A stretch of DNA of 64,000 bases from Cloacibacterium sp. TD35 (GTDB taxonomy: Bacteria > Bacteroidota > Bacteroidia > Flavobacteriales > Weeksellaceae). This document shows positions 1-9,879 of the stretch, piece by piece (positions within the stretch are counted from its first letter, which is position 1; each line of letters begins with the position of its first letter). The stretch is taken from contig NZ_CP104850.1 of assembly GCF_028864635.1 (NCBI RefSeq), positions 440,001-504,000 of the forward strand. The letters run 5' to 3'. A program made the translations under genes and the position numbers. Below the pieces are notes generated by a model. That model was not told where the DNA came from. It made no database searches and worked only from the letters and a program-made list of their open reading frames with translations.

Positions 1-167
1 TTGCTCCCATTGCTGGGTGACATATCTTCAATATGCCGGGTTGCCCCATTCGGACATCTGCGGATCAATTCGTGTGTGCCAATCCCCGCAGCTTTTCGCA
101 GCTTACCACGTCCTTCGTCGCCTCTGAAAGCCTAGGCATCCGCCATACGCCCTTAACGATTTCTTTC
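1..167 (-). rRNA. rrl: 23S rRNA, 5' end only
   Basis: The complement reads as the start of a bacterial 23S rRNA: the GGATGCC block and the following conserved bases match the first ~170 nt of the molecule. The gene runs off the left edge of the window, so only about 6% is present. The 5' end is set by alignment to the E. coli start and is good to about 5 nt. It is the last gene of the 16S-Ile-Ala-23S operon. Confidence 0.95.
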
Positions 168-337
168 CTAATAATTATATTAGTATATTTTTATACTCGG
201 CACTCGAAAGTGCTCGGTTATCTCTTTGTGATGTCTTTATCGTTAATGTCAATGATCTATTTTTCTTCTTAGATGTCTAATGAACAAATATTGTTTTTGG
301 CTCTATTCGTCACTTTTAAATTAGACCTCTAAAACTG
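168..337 (-). other. rRNA spacer, tRNA-Ala to 23S
   Basis: AT-rich transcribed spacer with no gene. The short hairpin cggcactcgaaagtgctcgg near 198-217 is the only obvious local structure. It is presumably cut by RNase III during 23S processing, by analogy with other rRNA operons. Confidence 0.6.
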
Positions 338-411
338 TGGAGAATAAGGGAGTCGAACCCTTGACCTCCTGCGTGCAAGGCAGGCGCTCTAGCCAGCTGA
401 GCTAATTCCCC
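338..411 (-). tRNA. tRNA-Ala (anticodon TGC)
   Basis: A full cloverleaf can be folded on the minus strand: acceptor GGGGAAT with ATTCTCC (one G-U pair), the D-arm GCTCAGCTGGCTAGAGC, anticodon loop CTTGCAC with anticodon TGC, and T-loop TTCGACT. The discriminator base is A and CCA is not encoded. It lies in the rRNA spacer, where Ile-Ala is the common pair. Confidence 0.96.
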
Positions 412-424
412 TCTAATTCTTTAG

Positions 425-498
425 TAGTCTCGGGCAGGCTCGAACTGCCGACCTCTACATTATCAGTGTAGCGCTCTAACCAGCTGAGCTACGAGACT
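425..498 (-). tRNA. tRNA-Ile (anticodon GAT)
   Basis: Cloverleaf on the minus strand: acceptor AGTCTCG pairs with CGAGACT, followed by discriminator A. The anticodon loop is CTGATAA with anticodon GAT, and the T-loop is TTCGAGC. CCA is not encoded. It sits between 16S and tRNA-Ala in the rRNA spacer. Confidence 0.96.
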
Positions 499-618
499 TT
501 AAATCTCTTCCCTCTTACTAATGATTAGGGGTATATTTTTATATATCAACCAGTAAAAAACCAAAGCGAACTGAGTAAGTTCTTATTTTAATTTTGTTTT
601 ACGTCTAAAGACGCTCTA

Positions 619-2136
<1,518 letters not shown>

Positions 2137-2275
2137 TGTTTGTCTGACTCACTCAAAGTTGACTTCGCTTTGGTTTATTTTTTTTACTTGGTTGTTATAT
2201 TGTATTTCAAAGATCTCTTTTTCTTTCGCGCCTCAGAAAGCTTTTCTGTCATCTTTCGTTTCTGATTTGCGAGTG
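2137..2275 (-). other. rRNA operon leader region
   Basis: Transcribed leader between the nearest rRNA promoter and the mature 16S 5' end. It is T/C-rich on the plus strand. The ORF that can be drawn across it also covers 16S sequence and is not a gene. Confidence 0.6.
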
Positions 2276-2306
2276 CAAAAGTATAAATTATTTTTTAATT
2301 GACAAA
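2276..2306 (-). promoter_or_regulatory. rrn promoter proximal to 16S
   Basis: On the minus strand a -33 TTTG (2303-2306), a 19-nt spacer and -7 box TACTTTTG (2276-2283) match the Bacteroidetes sigma-A promoter pattern TTTG-N19-TAnnTTTG. An A/T tract lies just upstream, as in an UP element. Confidence 0.75.
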
Positions 2307-2435
2307 ACTTTTTTTGAAAAAATTTTTATTTTTTTTCGAGACCGTCAGTCGCACTATTTTATTAGTTAGTTTAACTTAATCTATCTCTTTCAAAAAAAAC
2401 CTCTACTCTTCTGCGCTCCCTCATTTAAGGGACTG

Positions 2436-2466
2436 CAAAGGTAAGACTTTTTTCTTAACTTCCAAA
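2436..2466 (-). promoter_or_regulatory. rrn promoter, middle
   Basis: TTTG (2463-2466), 19-nt spacer, TACCTTTG (2436-2443) on the minus strand, followed by GCAGTCCC. It has the same architecture as its two neighbours. Confidence 0.8.
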
Positions 2467-2558
2467 TATTTTTTGAAATATTTTTAAGTTTTTATTTCGT
2501 CTCTTTTTCTTAATTAGCTTCTGCTCTTTCCCGTAACGTTTGTTATCGTTTGGGAGTG

Positions 2559-2589
2559 CAAAGGTACAAAGTTTTATATAATTTCCAAA
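2559..2589 (-). promoter_or_regulatory. rrn promoter, distal
   Basis: TTTG (2586-2589), 19-nt spacer, TACCTTTG (2559-2566) on the minus strand, followed by GCACTCCC. The -33 context TTTGGAA is shared with the middle promoter. Confidence 0.8.
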
Positions 2590-2698
2590 TTTACCAATGA
2601 GTTTTTTGCGAGATAAATCACAACTTACTGAAAATTAGTGGAAAAAATTCACTTATACTTTATGTTAAATTGTAAGGTTTGTTTGTAAAACTGTTTTT

Positions 2699-2779
2699 AG
2701 CCCCGATTAAAACGGAAATCCTTTTTGGCGAGAGGCTATGCTAAGCCAAAAAGATTGCAGTGGAAAGCGGGAAATAGCT
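2699..2779 (-). repeat. Imperfect palindromic intergenic element
   Basis: An 81-nt imperfect palindrome. The outer arms are AGCCCCG and CGGGAAATAGCT; the inner arms are TTTTTGGC and GCCAAAAA. It ends 2 nt before the stop of the adjacent minus-strand gene, where it could act as a terminator or mRNA 3'-end structure. From memory, elements with the same AGCCCCGAT...AGCGGGA(A)TAGC frame are scattered through many Flavobacteriia genomes. I cannot check copy number here. A gene or RNA role is not shown. Confidence 0.65.
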
Positions 2780-2780
2780 T

Positions 2781-3452
2781 CTAAAATTTCTGATAAATGG
2801 TTAAAAGAAACTGTGCAAATGATTTTTCTATGGCTATAATGTCTCCTGTTTTATAATTTATGCCTGGAGAAGCAGGTGAATTTGCAGAAATTTTTTTTCC
2901 TGAAATCTGAAAATATTGTTCGGGCTGGTTATTTTTAGTCTGGAGTTTTATTCTTGCCCCTAAAAATTTACCTACTGAAATATCTGTAATCTCTTGTTGA
3001 GATAAATCTAACTGAAGAAAACTTCTCTGTGGCAACTTTATTTTTTTATTATTAATCCTTACCTCAATTTCTTTTTCTGGATTTATGAGATAGGCTGTAT
3101 TTTCTTTATGAGGAATAGTCTGCTTTTCTTTATAATATATATATAGTATATAGTGATGTGGATTAAAGGTAGAATTACCTTCTATATTTTCGGCGGGTTT
3201 CATATAATAGGTATTGCCACCGATAGATTTTGCTTTTTTATAAATTTCCGAAAAAACAGCTGCGTCTTCTGTAGAAAATCCTGAAATTTCTATTTTCCCT
3301 AAATACTGAGCGTCTGTTTTGGGTTCTTCAGACAGTGCATAAAGAAATTTATCATTATTGGCATGAAATTCTTTGGCTTCTGTGAGGAATATATTCTGTG
3401 AGAAACAAAAACTACTATATAATAATATATATATGTATAAGATTTTTTTCAT
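2781..3452 (-). CDS. Unknown secreted protein
   Basis: A 223-residue protein I do not recognise. It starts with a clear signal peptide (MKKILYIYILLYSSFCFSQ, cleavage likely after FSQ), so it should be exported. The mature part is Lys-rich. Near residues 50-85 it has a stretch (GKIEISGFSTEDAAVFSE, then SIGGNTYYM) that recalls the core of small heavy-metal-binding-type folds, but that is only a resemblance. It lies 1 nt after rmlD and is probably the last gene of the thioesterase-rmlC-rmlD unit. It ends at the palindromic element. Confidence 0.7.
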   Translation of the reverse strand: MKKILYIYILLYSSFCFSQNIFLTEAKEFHANNDKFLYALSEEPKTDAQYLGKIEISGFSTEDAAVFSEIYKKAKSIGGNTYYMKPAENIEGNSTFNPHHYILYIYYKEKQTIPHKENTAYLINPEKEIEVRINNKKIKLPQRSFLQLDLSQQEITDISVGKFLGARIKLQTKNNQPEQYFQISGKKISANSPASPGINYKTGDIIAIEKSFAQFLLTIYQKF

Positions 3453-3453
3453 T

Positions 3454-4314
3454 TTAATTATTTTGTAATACTTGAATGCAGTCTTCTAGACTTTCTTCCC
3501 AAGGTTTTAATTGGATGGCATAGGTTTTAGAAATCTTGTCTAAATCTAGAACACTATTTTTTGGTCTTTTTGCTGGTGTAGGATATTGTGAAGTTTCAAT
3601 GGCGTTTAATTTAATCTTAGCCTCTGAAAGTTCTGCAATCTTTTCGGCAAAATCAAACCACGAAATTTTGTCCAAATTAGAAAAATTAAAAATCCCTGGT
3701 GTGATTTTTTCTGATTTTATGATTTTCATAATCGCCTCGGCTAAATCATTGGCATTGGTAGGCTGCCCAAATTGGTCTGCTACGATATTCAATTCTTCTT
3801 TAGTAGCGAAAAGATTGAGCATCGTTTTTACAAAATTTTTGCCAAATTCTGAATATACCCATGATGTTCTGAGAATAACCGAACATGGATTCACTTCCAA
3901 AGCCAATTCGTCTCCCGCTAATTTAGATGCACCATAAACGCCCAAAGGATTGGTAAAGTCTTCTTCTGTATACGCTAAATTATTTTCGCCATCAAAAACA
4001 TAGTCTGTTGAAACATGAATAAATTGTGCATTATTATCTGCACATGCTTCTGCCAAATTTTCTGTGCCGTCAGCATTGACCAAAAAAGCTTTTTCTACAT
4101 CTGTCTCTGCTAAATCTACAGCAGTGTAAGCCGCTGCATTGATACAAAAATCAGGAGCATTTTGCCAAAAGAAATCATTTACTTTTTCTTTATTGGTAAT
4201 ATCTAGTGTTTCTGAATCTGTAAAAATAAATTCGAACTCTTCAAATTGAGAAGAAATTTTCTGAAGGCATTGTCCTAATTGTCCGTTTGCCCCAGTTACT
4301 AAAATTTTTTTCAT
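3454..4314 (-). CDS. rmlD: dTDP-4-dehydrorhamnose reductase
   Basis: A 286-residue short-chain dehydrogenase/reductase that reduces dTDP-4-keto-L-rhamnose to dTDP-L-rhamnose with NAD(P)H. Visible are the Rossmann motif TGANGQLG (residues 7-14), STDYVFDG (102-109) and the catalytic pair Y127-x3-K131 in YGASK. The length fits RmlD (about 285-300). Its ATG overlaps the rmlC stop by one base (TAATG), so the two are translationally coupled. rmlA and rmlB are not in the window. The product probably feeds surface polysaccharide synthesis. Confidence 0.95.
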   Translation of the reverse strand: MKKILVTGANGQLGQCLQKISSQFEEFEFIFTDSETLDITNKEKVNDFFWQNAPDFCINAAAYTAVDLAETDVEKAFLVNADGTENLAEACADNNAQFIHVSTDYVFDGENNLAYTEEDFTNPLGVYGASKLAGDELALEVNPCSVILRTSWVYSEFGKNFVKTMLNLFATKEELNIVADQFGQPTNANDLAEAIMKIIKSEKITPGIFNFSNLDKISWFDFAEKIAELSEAKIKLNAIETSQYPTPAKRPKNSVLDLDKISKTYAIQLKPWEESLEDCIQVLQNN

Positions 4315-4868
4315 TATAAAATAATTTCAGGAAGTTCTAAAAAAGAAATAGCGTTTAAATCTTTTTCTGAGATTAATTGTTGATCTGCTGGAATTCTCCA
4401 GTCAATATTTACAGTATTATCTAATGGATGAATCCCGCATTCTGACTCTTTATTATAAAAATCATCACACTTATACCCAACTAAAGCTGTTTCTGAAAGT
4501 ACAGAATACCCATGTAAAAAACCTTTTGGCACAAATAACTGCCATCTGTTGTCTTCTGTAAGTTCTACAGCAAAAGATTGACCAAAGGTGGGTGAATCTT
4601 TTCTTACATCTACAGCAACATCTAATATTCTGCCTTGTACACAGTATACCAATTTAGCTTGTGCATAAGGTGGAAGCTGCATATGCAAACCTCTGATTGC
4701 ACCGTAATGTGAAAACGCAAGGTTGTCTTGAACGAAATCTCCTTCTTTGCCAGAAAGCTTTTGAAAAATATTTTTATTATAATTTTCGAAAAAGTACCCG
4801 CGATTATCGTTCCAGATTTTCGGTTTTAAAATAAAACAATCTAAAAGGGCTGTATTTTCTATGTCCAT
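4314..4868 (-). CDS. rmlC: dTDP-4-dehydrorhamnose 3,5-epimerase
   Basis: A 184-residue cupin-fold epimerase acting just before RmlD in dTDP-L-rhamnose synthesis. The family signature is clear: FVQDNLAFSHYGAIRGLHMQ (residues 45-64) carries the catalytic His62, and VPKGFLHGY (113-121) follows. The length is typical. It starts 2 nt after the thioesterase gene and overlaps rmlD by one base, so these three genes form one tight operon on the minus strand. Confidence 0.95.
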   Translation of the reverse strand: MDIENTALLDCFILKPKIWNDNRGYFFENYNKNIFQKLSGKEGDFVQDNLAFSHYGAIRGLHMQLPPYAQAKLVYCVQGRILDVAVDVRKDSPTFGQSFAVELTEDNRWQLFVPKGFLHGYSVLSETALVGYKCDDFYNKESECGIHPLDNTVNIDWRIPADQQLISEKDLNAISFLELPEIIL

Positions 4869-4869
4869 C

Positions 4870-5355
4870 TTATCCTTTATTTAAAATTCTGAAATATTGA
4901 ACTCTGTCTTTGAACTCTTGATGAGGAATTTCTACCAAATATTGAGAAAAAAGCTCTTTAGTTTCTGCTGGTAGTACCTCTGATCTTCTGGTTTTCATAT
5001 TAAAATAAATAACCGTAATCCAAAGTACTGCAAAAACTTCTTTTTCGTTTTCGTCTTTCATGAGAATTTCTACTTTAGAAACTCTGTCTGTCATCTCGAT
5101 GGTTTTACTACTGATGACAACCTTGGTATTGGCTTTTACTTCTTTTAGGTAGGCAATTTCATTTTGAACGGCTACCCAAGTGCAGCCTGTTCTTCTAAAA
5201 TAATCTTCATAAGTGAAGCCATAAAACTCTTCTACATGATCTTCTCTAGCATTGAGCATGTACTCTAAATACTTTACATTATTAAGATGCCCAATAGGGT
5301 CACAATCGCTGAATCTAATTTTTACTAGGCTCGAAACTTCTTTTTCCATTTTCAT
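4870..5355 (-). CDS. Hot-dog acyl-CoA thioesterase
   Basis: A 161-residue single hot-dog domain of the 4-hydroxybenzoyl-CoA thioesterase type. The N-terminal signature SDCDPIGHLNNVKYLEYM has the catalytic Asp19 and the GHxN helix start. Substrate cannot be told from sequence; short acyl-CoAs are usual for such cytosolic proteins. The first ATG was chosen (MKMEKE), though the second ATG two codons later is possible. First gene of the unit leading into rmlC-rmlD; the link is positional, not an obvious pathway link. Confidence 0.85.
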   Translation of the reverse strand: MKMEKEVSSLVKIRFSDCDPIGHLNNVKYLEYMLNAREDHVEEFYGFTYEDYFRRTGCTWVAVQNEIAYLKEVKANTKVVISSKTIEMTDRVSKVEILMKDENEKEVFAVLWITVIYFNMKTRRSEVLPAETKELFSQYLVEIPHQEFKDRVQYFRILNKG

Positions 5356-5410
5356 AATTTAAGATTTTTATTCTTTATACAAATAAAGAATGATGGTACA
5401 AAAATAAATA

Positions 5411-5438
5411 AAAAAACCACCTTATTGTAAGGTGGTTC
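5411..5438 (-). terminator. Terminator of the bamA-skp operon
   Basis: On the minus strand the perfect stem AACCACCTTA / TAAGGTGGTT (3-nt loop) is followed by a T-run. It lies 20 nt after the second skp gene. Confidence 0.9.
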
Positions 5439-5457
5439 TATATATTTAGGCGATAAA

Positions 5458-5958
5458 TTACATTCCTAATTCTTTTTTTACAGCAGCTGTAGCATCTGGA
5501 CCAGCTTTGTAAATTAATCCTTGAGTTGCAGAATCGAAAACAAAATCCCAACCGTTTGCTTTAGCAGCTCTGGTGATGGCATCATTTAATCTTTTTTCGA
5601 TTGGTGCATAAGCAGCATCTTGCTTATCTAATAAATCTTTTTGAGCAGTCTGAGACATTTGCTGAAGATTTTGTTGAGTTTTACCCAATTCAGTTTCTTT
5701 AGCTTCTCTTTGTTGAGCAGTTAATTTAGCACCTTCTTGTTGATATTTCTGAACATCTGCTTGGAAAGCATTTGCTAATTTTTCTAGTTCTGCTTGTTTA
5801 GCAGTCGAGAAAGCTTTTAATTGTTCATCAGCTTTTATTTTTTCTGGCATCATGTTAAGAATAGCTGCCACATCTACTGTAGCTATCTTCTGAGCCTTTG
5901 CAACTCCGAACGACATAAACATCATCACTGCTGCAAATAATACGCTTAATTTTTTCAT
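5458..5958 (-). CDS. OmpH/Skp-family periplasmic chaperone
   Basis: A 166-residue protein with a signal peptide ending in VAKA (about residue 22) and the OmpH layout: a short beta strand (KIATVDVAAIL), a long charged Gln/Lys-rich coiled coil (about 45-120) and a C-terminal strand (WDFVFDSATQGLIY). Skp-like proteins are trimeric holdases that carry unfolded outer-membrane proteins to BamA. It is the second of two tandem paralogues after bamA and is followed by a strong terminator. Confidence 0.92.
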   Translation of the reverse strand: MKKLSVLFAAVMMFMSFGVAKAQKIATVDVAAILNMMPEKIKADEQLKAFSTAKQAELEKLANAFQADVQKYQQEGAKLTAQQREAKETELGKTQQNLQQMSQTAQKDLLDKQDAAYAPIEKRLNDAITRAAKANGWDFVFDSATQGLIYKAGPDATAAVKKELGM

Positions 5959-5992
5959 GTTTTTCTAAAAATTTAAATTGTTTATTATTTTA

Positions 5993-6562
5993 CTATTTTT
6001 TATTTTTTGCTTTAGCGTCTTTACTTTTAGTGTCTTCTTTAGAAGAACCTTTGAGTAATTGGTCTAAAACTTTATCGGTGTAATCGTATCTTTTGTCAAG
6101 AAAAATAACACTCATATTATTACTTTTATCAAGAACTATGCCCAAACTATTTTTTTCTGTAACTGTTTTGATGGCATTCCAAATTTGGTCTTGAAAAGGT
6201 TTTGCTAAATTAGCTCTAAATTTATTAATTTCTCCTTCTCCGCTAAATTTTTCAGCAATAAATTTTTTAATTTTTTTATCGAGATTTTTTACTTCTGTAT
6301 CTCTTTGTTTTAATTGCTCTCCTACTAAAAGAACTTTTTCATTTTCAAAAGCGGCTTTTTTAGCATCATATTCTGCTTGTAGAGACTGTAATTCTGTTTC
6401 CCAAGCTTTAATCTGCTCTTCTAATCGCGCTTGTGCTTCTGTATATTGTGGCATTTTACTCAATATATAATTGGTATCTACCACTCCTATCTTTTGTGCA
6501 AATGTAACAGAATTAGCGGTTAAAAAAATTAAAAATATTAAAAAAACTTTTAAATTTTTCAT
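5993..6562 (-). CDS. OmpH/Skp-family periplasmic chaperone
   Basis: A 189-residue paralogue of the next gene. It has a signal peptide (to about residue 22, VTFAQ), the strand KIGVVDTNYILSKMPQY, a coiled coil over about 40-120, and the family C-terminal strand (LGIVLDKSNNMSVIF). It adds a Lys-rich tail (TKSKDAKAKNKK) that the other copy lacks. It begins 19 nt after bamA, so chaperone and barrel-insertion machine are co-expressed. Confidence 0.92.
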   Translation of the reverse strand: MKNLKVFLIFLIFLTANSVTFAQKIGVVDTNYILSKMPQYTEAQARLEEQIKAWETELQSLQAEYDAKKAAFENEKVLLVGEQLKQRDTEVKNLDKKIKKFIAEKFSGEGEINKFRANLAKPFQDQIWNAIKTVTEKNSLGIVLDKSNNMSVIFLDKRYDYTDKVLDQLLKGSSKEDTKSKDAKAKNKK

Positions 6563-6580
6563 ATTAATAATGATTGTGTG

Positions 6581-9100
6581 TTATAATGACTGATTCATTA
6601 AGAAGTGAGTCTGCCATCCTGAAGGTTCTGAACCGCCAATAGTTTTATCAAAACCATAAGCGAAATCAAATCCTATTAAACCAAATGCACCCATGTAAAC
6701 TCTAATCCCTAATCCTACGGATCTTTTTAACTGAAACGGATTAAATGAAGAATAATTGTTCCAAGTGTTTCCTGCTTCAGCAAAAGTTAAGGCAAAAATC
6801 TTAGCCGTTTGGTTCATAGAAATCGGATATCTTAATTCTGCTGCATATCTGCTGTAGATTGTTCCTCCTCCAATTGGGGTGATATCAGTTGCTGAACCAC
6901 CTTCTGTAGAAGCATTTTCATAACCTCTTAAAGGAATTAATTCTCTACCATCAAATCTTCCGCCGAATAAACCTGTTCCCCCTACATAGAATCTTTCAAA
7001 TGGTGGAGCTCCCAATTCACTATTATATCCATTTAAGAATCCCATTTCGGCAGTACTTCTTAGTACTAACTTTCCTACCACCTCATTATAAGCATCTGCT
7101 TTTAATTTAACCTTATAAAATTCCATCCATCTATATTTTTCTTGTGGTGTCATTTTAGAATAATCTTTATTTTGGAATAAAGAATAAGGTGGGGTGAATT
7201 TAATAGTAGCTTCTACGTTAGAACCTGTGGTTGGGAAAATAGGGTCATAACCTGCGGAATTTCTACTTAAGCCTACATTGAAACTAAAGTTATTCGCATT
7301 ACCGTTACTCACCGTTGTAGAGCCAAACTGGAATGGATAATTTTTAAAATTATAACTTTGGTATGATATACCTGTATATAAAGAAAAATAGTTATCTGGC
7401 CAATTTAAAAGCCTATTCAAACCTACATTTGCAGAGAAAATATTTAATTTTTGACTAGCTCCTGTGTAATCTTTATAATCTACCATAGATTGGTTTAGTC
7501 CAACTGATAATGCTGTAGGTCTGGTTCCAAATAACCAAGGTTCTGTGAATGACAAACTATAGTTTTTAAAATATTGTCCAGCCTGTGCTTGTACAGAAAG
7601 CATCTGCCCATCTCCTTGTGGAATTGGTTTAAAATCTTTGAACTTCAAGAAATTTCTTAATGAGAAGTTATTGAATGTTAATCCTAGGGTTCCGATAAAT
7701 GATCTACCTCCATAACCCGCTTGTAATTGTACCTGAGAAGAACCTTTTTCTACCAAAGTCCAGTGAACGTCTACGGTATTGTCTTGTGGATTTGGTTGGA
7801 TATCTTGACCTATTTGTTGTGGGTCAAAGAATTGCATTCCTGCTAAGTCAAAATAAGTTCTTTTAATATCTAATTTAGAGAATAAATTTCCTGGTTTTGT
7901 TCTTAGTGAACGAAGAATTACGTGGTCATGAGTAGTCGTGTTACCAGACCAAGTTACTCTGTTCCAACTTGCTTTTTCTCCTTCTTTTATTCTTATTTCT
8001 ATATCAATAGAATCTCCTCTTACAGCTTTTTCTACTGGTACAACGGTTGAGAATAAATAACCATTGTTTAAGTAAAGTGATTTGATATCTGTATCATCTT
8101 CTTTACCACCATCTTCACCTACTTTTTTATTAAATCCTACCGCGTCATAGATTTCTCCTTTTCTGTAACCTAATAATTTTTGTAAAACTTCTGTAGAATA
8201 AGACGTATTCCCGATGAAATTAATCTCACCAATGTAATATTTTTTCCCTTCGTTTAGTTTTACATTGATATTAAACCCTTTATCGTTTCTCCAAACTGAG
8301 TCTGAAAGAATTCTAGCATCTCTAAATCCTAACGAGTTATAATAACTGATAAGATTTCTTTTGTCTTCATCATATTTATCCTTAATGAATTTAGAAGGTT
8401 TTAAAATTCCTTTAATACCAAATCTTTTTTGTTTTGTTTCTTTGAAGCCTTTTTTACGAAGTTTGGCATCAGAAACTTGGTCATTCCCTTCGAATTCTAT
8501 TTTTGCAATTTTTACCTTTTTACCTTTAGCAACTTCTATCGTCCAATCTACTAGATTAGGGTCATTGGCATTAATTTTATCTTGAATGGTAATTTTCGCA
8601 TCAGCGAAACCTTTTTTCACATATTCTTGTGGAATTTTATTTTTAAGTGAAGATACTAGGTCATTGGTAATTTTAGTACCAGGCTTCAGGTTATTATCTT
8701 TAATGAGTTTTTCATTTTTAGATTTCCCTACACCTTTTCCTACGAATTTTACTTCGCCGAGTTCTTTAAGGTCTTGTAAGTAGAATTTAAGAACTACACT
8801 TTGTCCTTCTACATCTTCTACGTATACTTCTACTTCTGAGAATGATTCTGTTTCCCAAAGTTTTTTAACTGCACTACTGATTTTTTGCCCAGGAATATCT
8901 ACTACTTCTCCTTTACTAAGCCCTGTGAATCTTAAAATCTGAGCTGGGGAATATTTTTTTACACCATCTACTACAATGTCTTTTAAGATATAAGATGAAG
9001 TCTGATTTTGTGCAGCAGCAGTTTCTTGGTTAGGAGTTACCTGCGCCGAAATGTTTACAGACGCAAAAAATAAAAAAATTGGGATTAAAATATATCTCAT
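6581..9100 (-). CDS. bamA: Outer-membrane assembly protein BamA
   Basis: An 839-residue Omp85 protein: signal peptide (to about residue 20, NISAQ), several POTRA domains over about 40-440 (for example KIAKIEFEGNDQVSDAKLRKKG and EINFIGNTSYSTEVLQKLLG) and a C-terminal 16-strand barrel. The lid-loop VRGF-type motif appears as LIPLRGYEN. It folds and inserts outer-membrane beta-barrels. It lies 22 nt after uppS and before two Skp genes, a conserved Bacteroidetes order. The length is normal for the phylum. Confidence 0.97.
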   Translation of the reverse strand: MRYILIPIFLFFASVNISAQVTPNQETAAAQNQTSSYILKDIVVDGVKKYSPAQILRFTGLSKGEVVDIPGQKISSAVKKLWETESFSEVEVYVEDVEGQSVVLKFYLQDLKELGEVKFVGKGVGKSKNEKLIKDNNLKPGTKITNDLVSSLKNKIPQEYVKKGFADAKITIQDKINANDPNLVDWTIEVAKGKKVKIAKIEFEGNDQVSDAKLRKKGFKETKQKRFGIKGILKPSKFIKDKYDEDKRNLISYYNSLGFRDARILSDSVWRNDKGFNINVKLNEGKKYYIGEINFIGNTSYSTEVLQKLLGYRKGEIYDAVGFNKKVGEDGGKEDDTDIKSLYLNNGYLFSTVVPVEKAVRGDSIDIEIRIKEGEKASWNRVTWSGNTTTHDHVILRSLRTKPGNLFSKLDIKRTYFDLAGMQFFDPQQIGQDIQPNPQDNTVDVHWTLVEKGSSQVQLQAGYGGRSFIGTLGLTFNNFSLRNFLKFKDFKPIPQGDGQMLSVQAQAGQYFKNYSLSFTEPWLFGTRPTALSVGLNQSMVDYKDYTGASQKLNIFSANVGLNRLLNWPDNYFSLYTGISYQSYNFKNYPFQFGSTTVSNGNANNFSFNVGLSRNSAGYDPIFPTTGSNVEATIKFTPPYSLFQNKDYSKMTPQEKYRWMEFYKVKLKADAYNEVVGKLVLRSTAEMGFLNGYNSELGAPPFERFYVGGTGLFGGRFDGRELIPLRGYENASTEGGSATDITPIGGGTIYSRYAAELRYPISMNQTAKIFALTFAEAGNTWNNYSSFNPFQLKRSVGLGIRVYMGAFGLIGFDFAYGFDKTIGGSEPSGWQTHFLMNQSL

Positions 9101-9122
9101 TGTTTATAATATTCTATAAAGA

Positions 9123-9872
9123 TTAATTAGTGATTTGTTCACTGGTTTTACCAAATCTTCTTTCTTTGTTTTGGTAGTTTAAAATACATTGATAAAGATG
9201 TTCTTCTTGAAAATCTGGCCAAAATATATCTAAAAATTGTAATTCTGCATATGCAATTTGCCAAAGTAAGAAATTACTTACTCTCACTTCTCCACTGGTT
9301 CTAATTAATAAGTCTACTGGTGGTAAATTTTTGGTATAGAGATGGTTTTCGAATAGTTTTTCATCTATATCTTCTACAGAAATTTTATCATCTTTTACTT
9401 CTTGTGCTATCTCTTTTACTGCATTTAGAATTTCTCTTTGTGAGCCATAGCTCAATGCAAGAACTAGATTACTCTTCGTATTTTTTTTTGTAAGATCTAC
9501 TACATTAAGTAATTGCTCACTTACCAAGCTAGGTAATTTTTCTATTTCCCCTATTACGTGCAGTCTTATACCTTTAGAAAAAAGTTCTTCTGCTTCTTCT
9601 AATAAGGTTTCGGAGAGTAAACTCATTAATGTACTTACCTCATCCAAAGGACGATTCCAGTTTTCGGTAGAAAAAGTATATAACGTTAGAAATTCTATAC
9701 CTGCTTTTTCGCAAGCAGAGAGTGCATTTCTTACCGCAGAGATACCACTTTTATGTCCAAAGGTTCTTTCTTCTCCTCTAGATTTTGCCCATCTCCCGTT
9801 TCCATCCATGATGATGGCCACATGTTTGGGAAGATTATTTTTATCAATTTTTTCTAAAATTTCCTGCATCAT
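9123..9872 (-). CDS. uppS: Undecaprenyl diphosphate synthase
   Basis: A 249-residue cis-prenyltransferase that builds the C55 lipid carrier for peptidoglycan and surface polysaccharides. The signature IMDGNGRWAK holds catalytic Asp23; FSTENWNRP and the C-terminal RTSGEVRVSNFLLWQIAYAE segment are also diagnostic. The first of two consecutive ATGs is given. It starts 7 nt after the upstream barrel gene and 22 nt before bamA, within one operon. Confidence 0.97.
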   Translation of the reverse strand: MMQEILEKIDKNNLPKHVAIIMDGNGRWAKSRGEERTFGHKSGISAVRNALSACEKAGIEFLTLYTFSTENWNRPLDEVSTLMSLLSETLLEEAEELFSKGIRLHVIGEIEKLPSLVSEQLLNVVDLTKKNTKSNLVLALSYGSQREILNAVKEIAQEVKDDKISVEDIDEKLFENHLYTKNLPPVDLLIRTSGEVRVSNFLLWQIAYAELQFLDIFWPDFQEEHLYQCILNYQNKERRFGKTSEQITN

Positions 9873-9879
9873 TATTTAC

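Noticed and set aside
33-272. ORF on the plus strand at the left edge
   Set aside because: It covers antisense 23S and spacer DNA.
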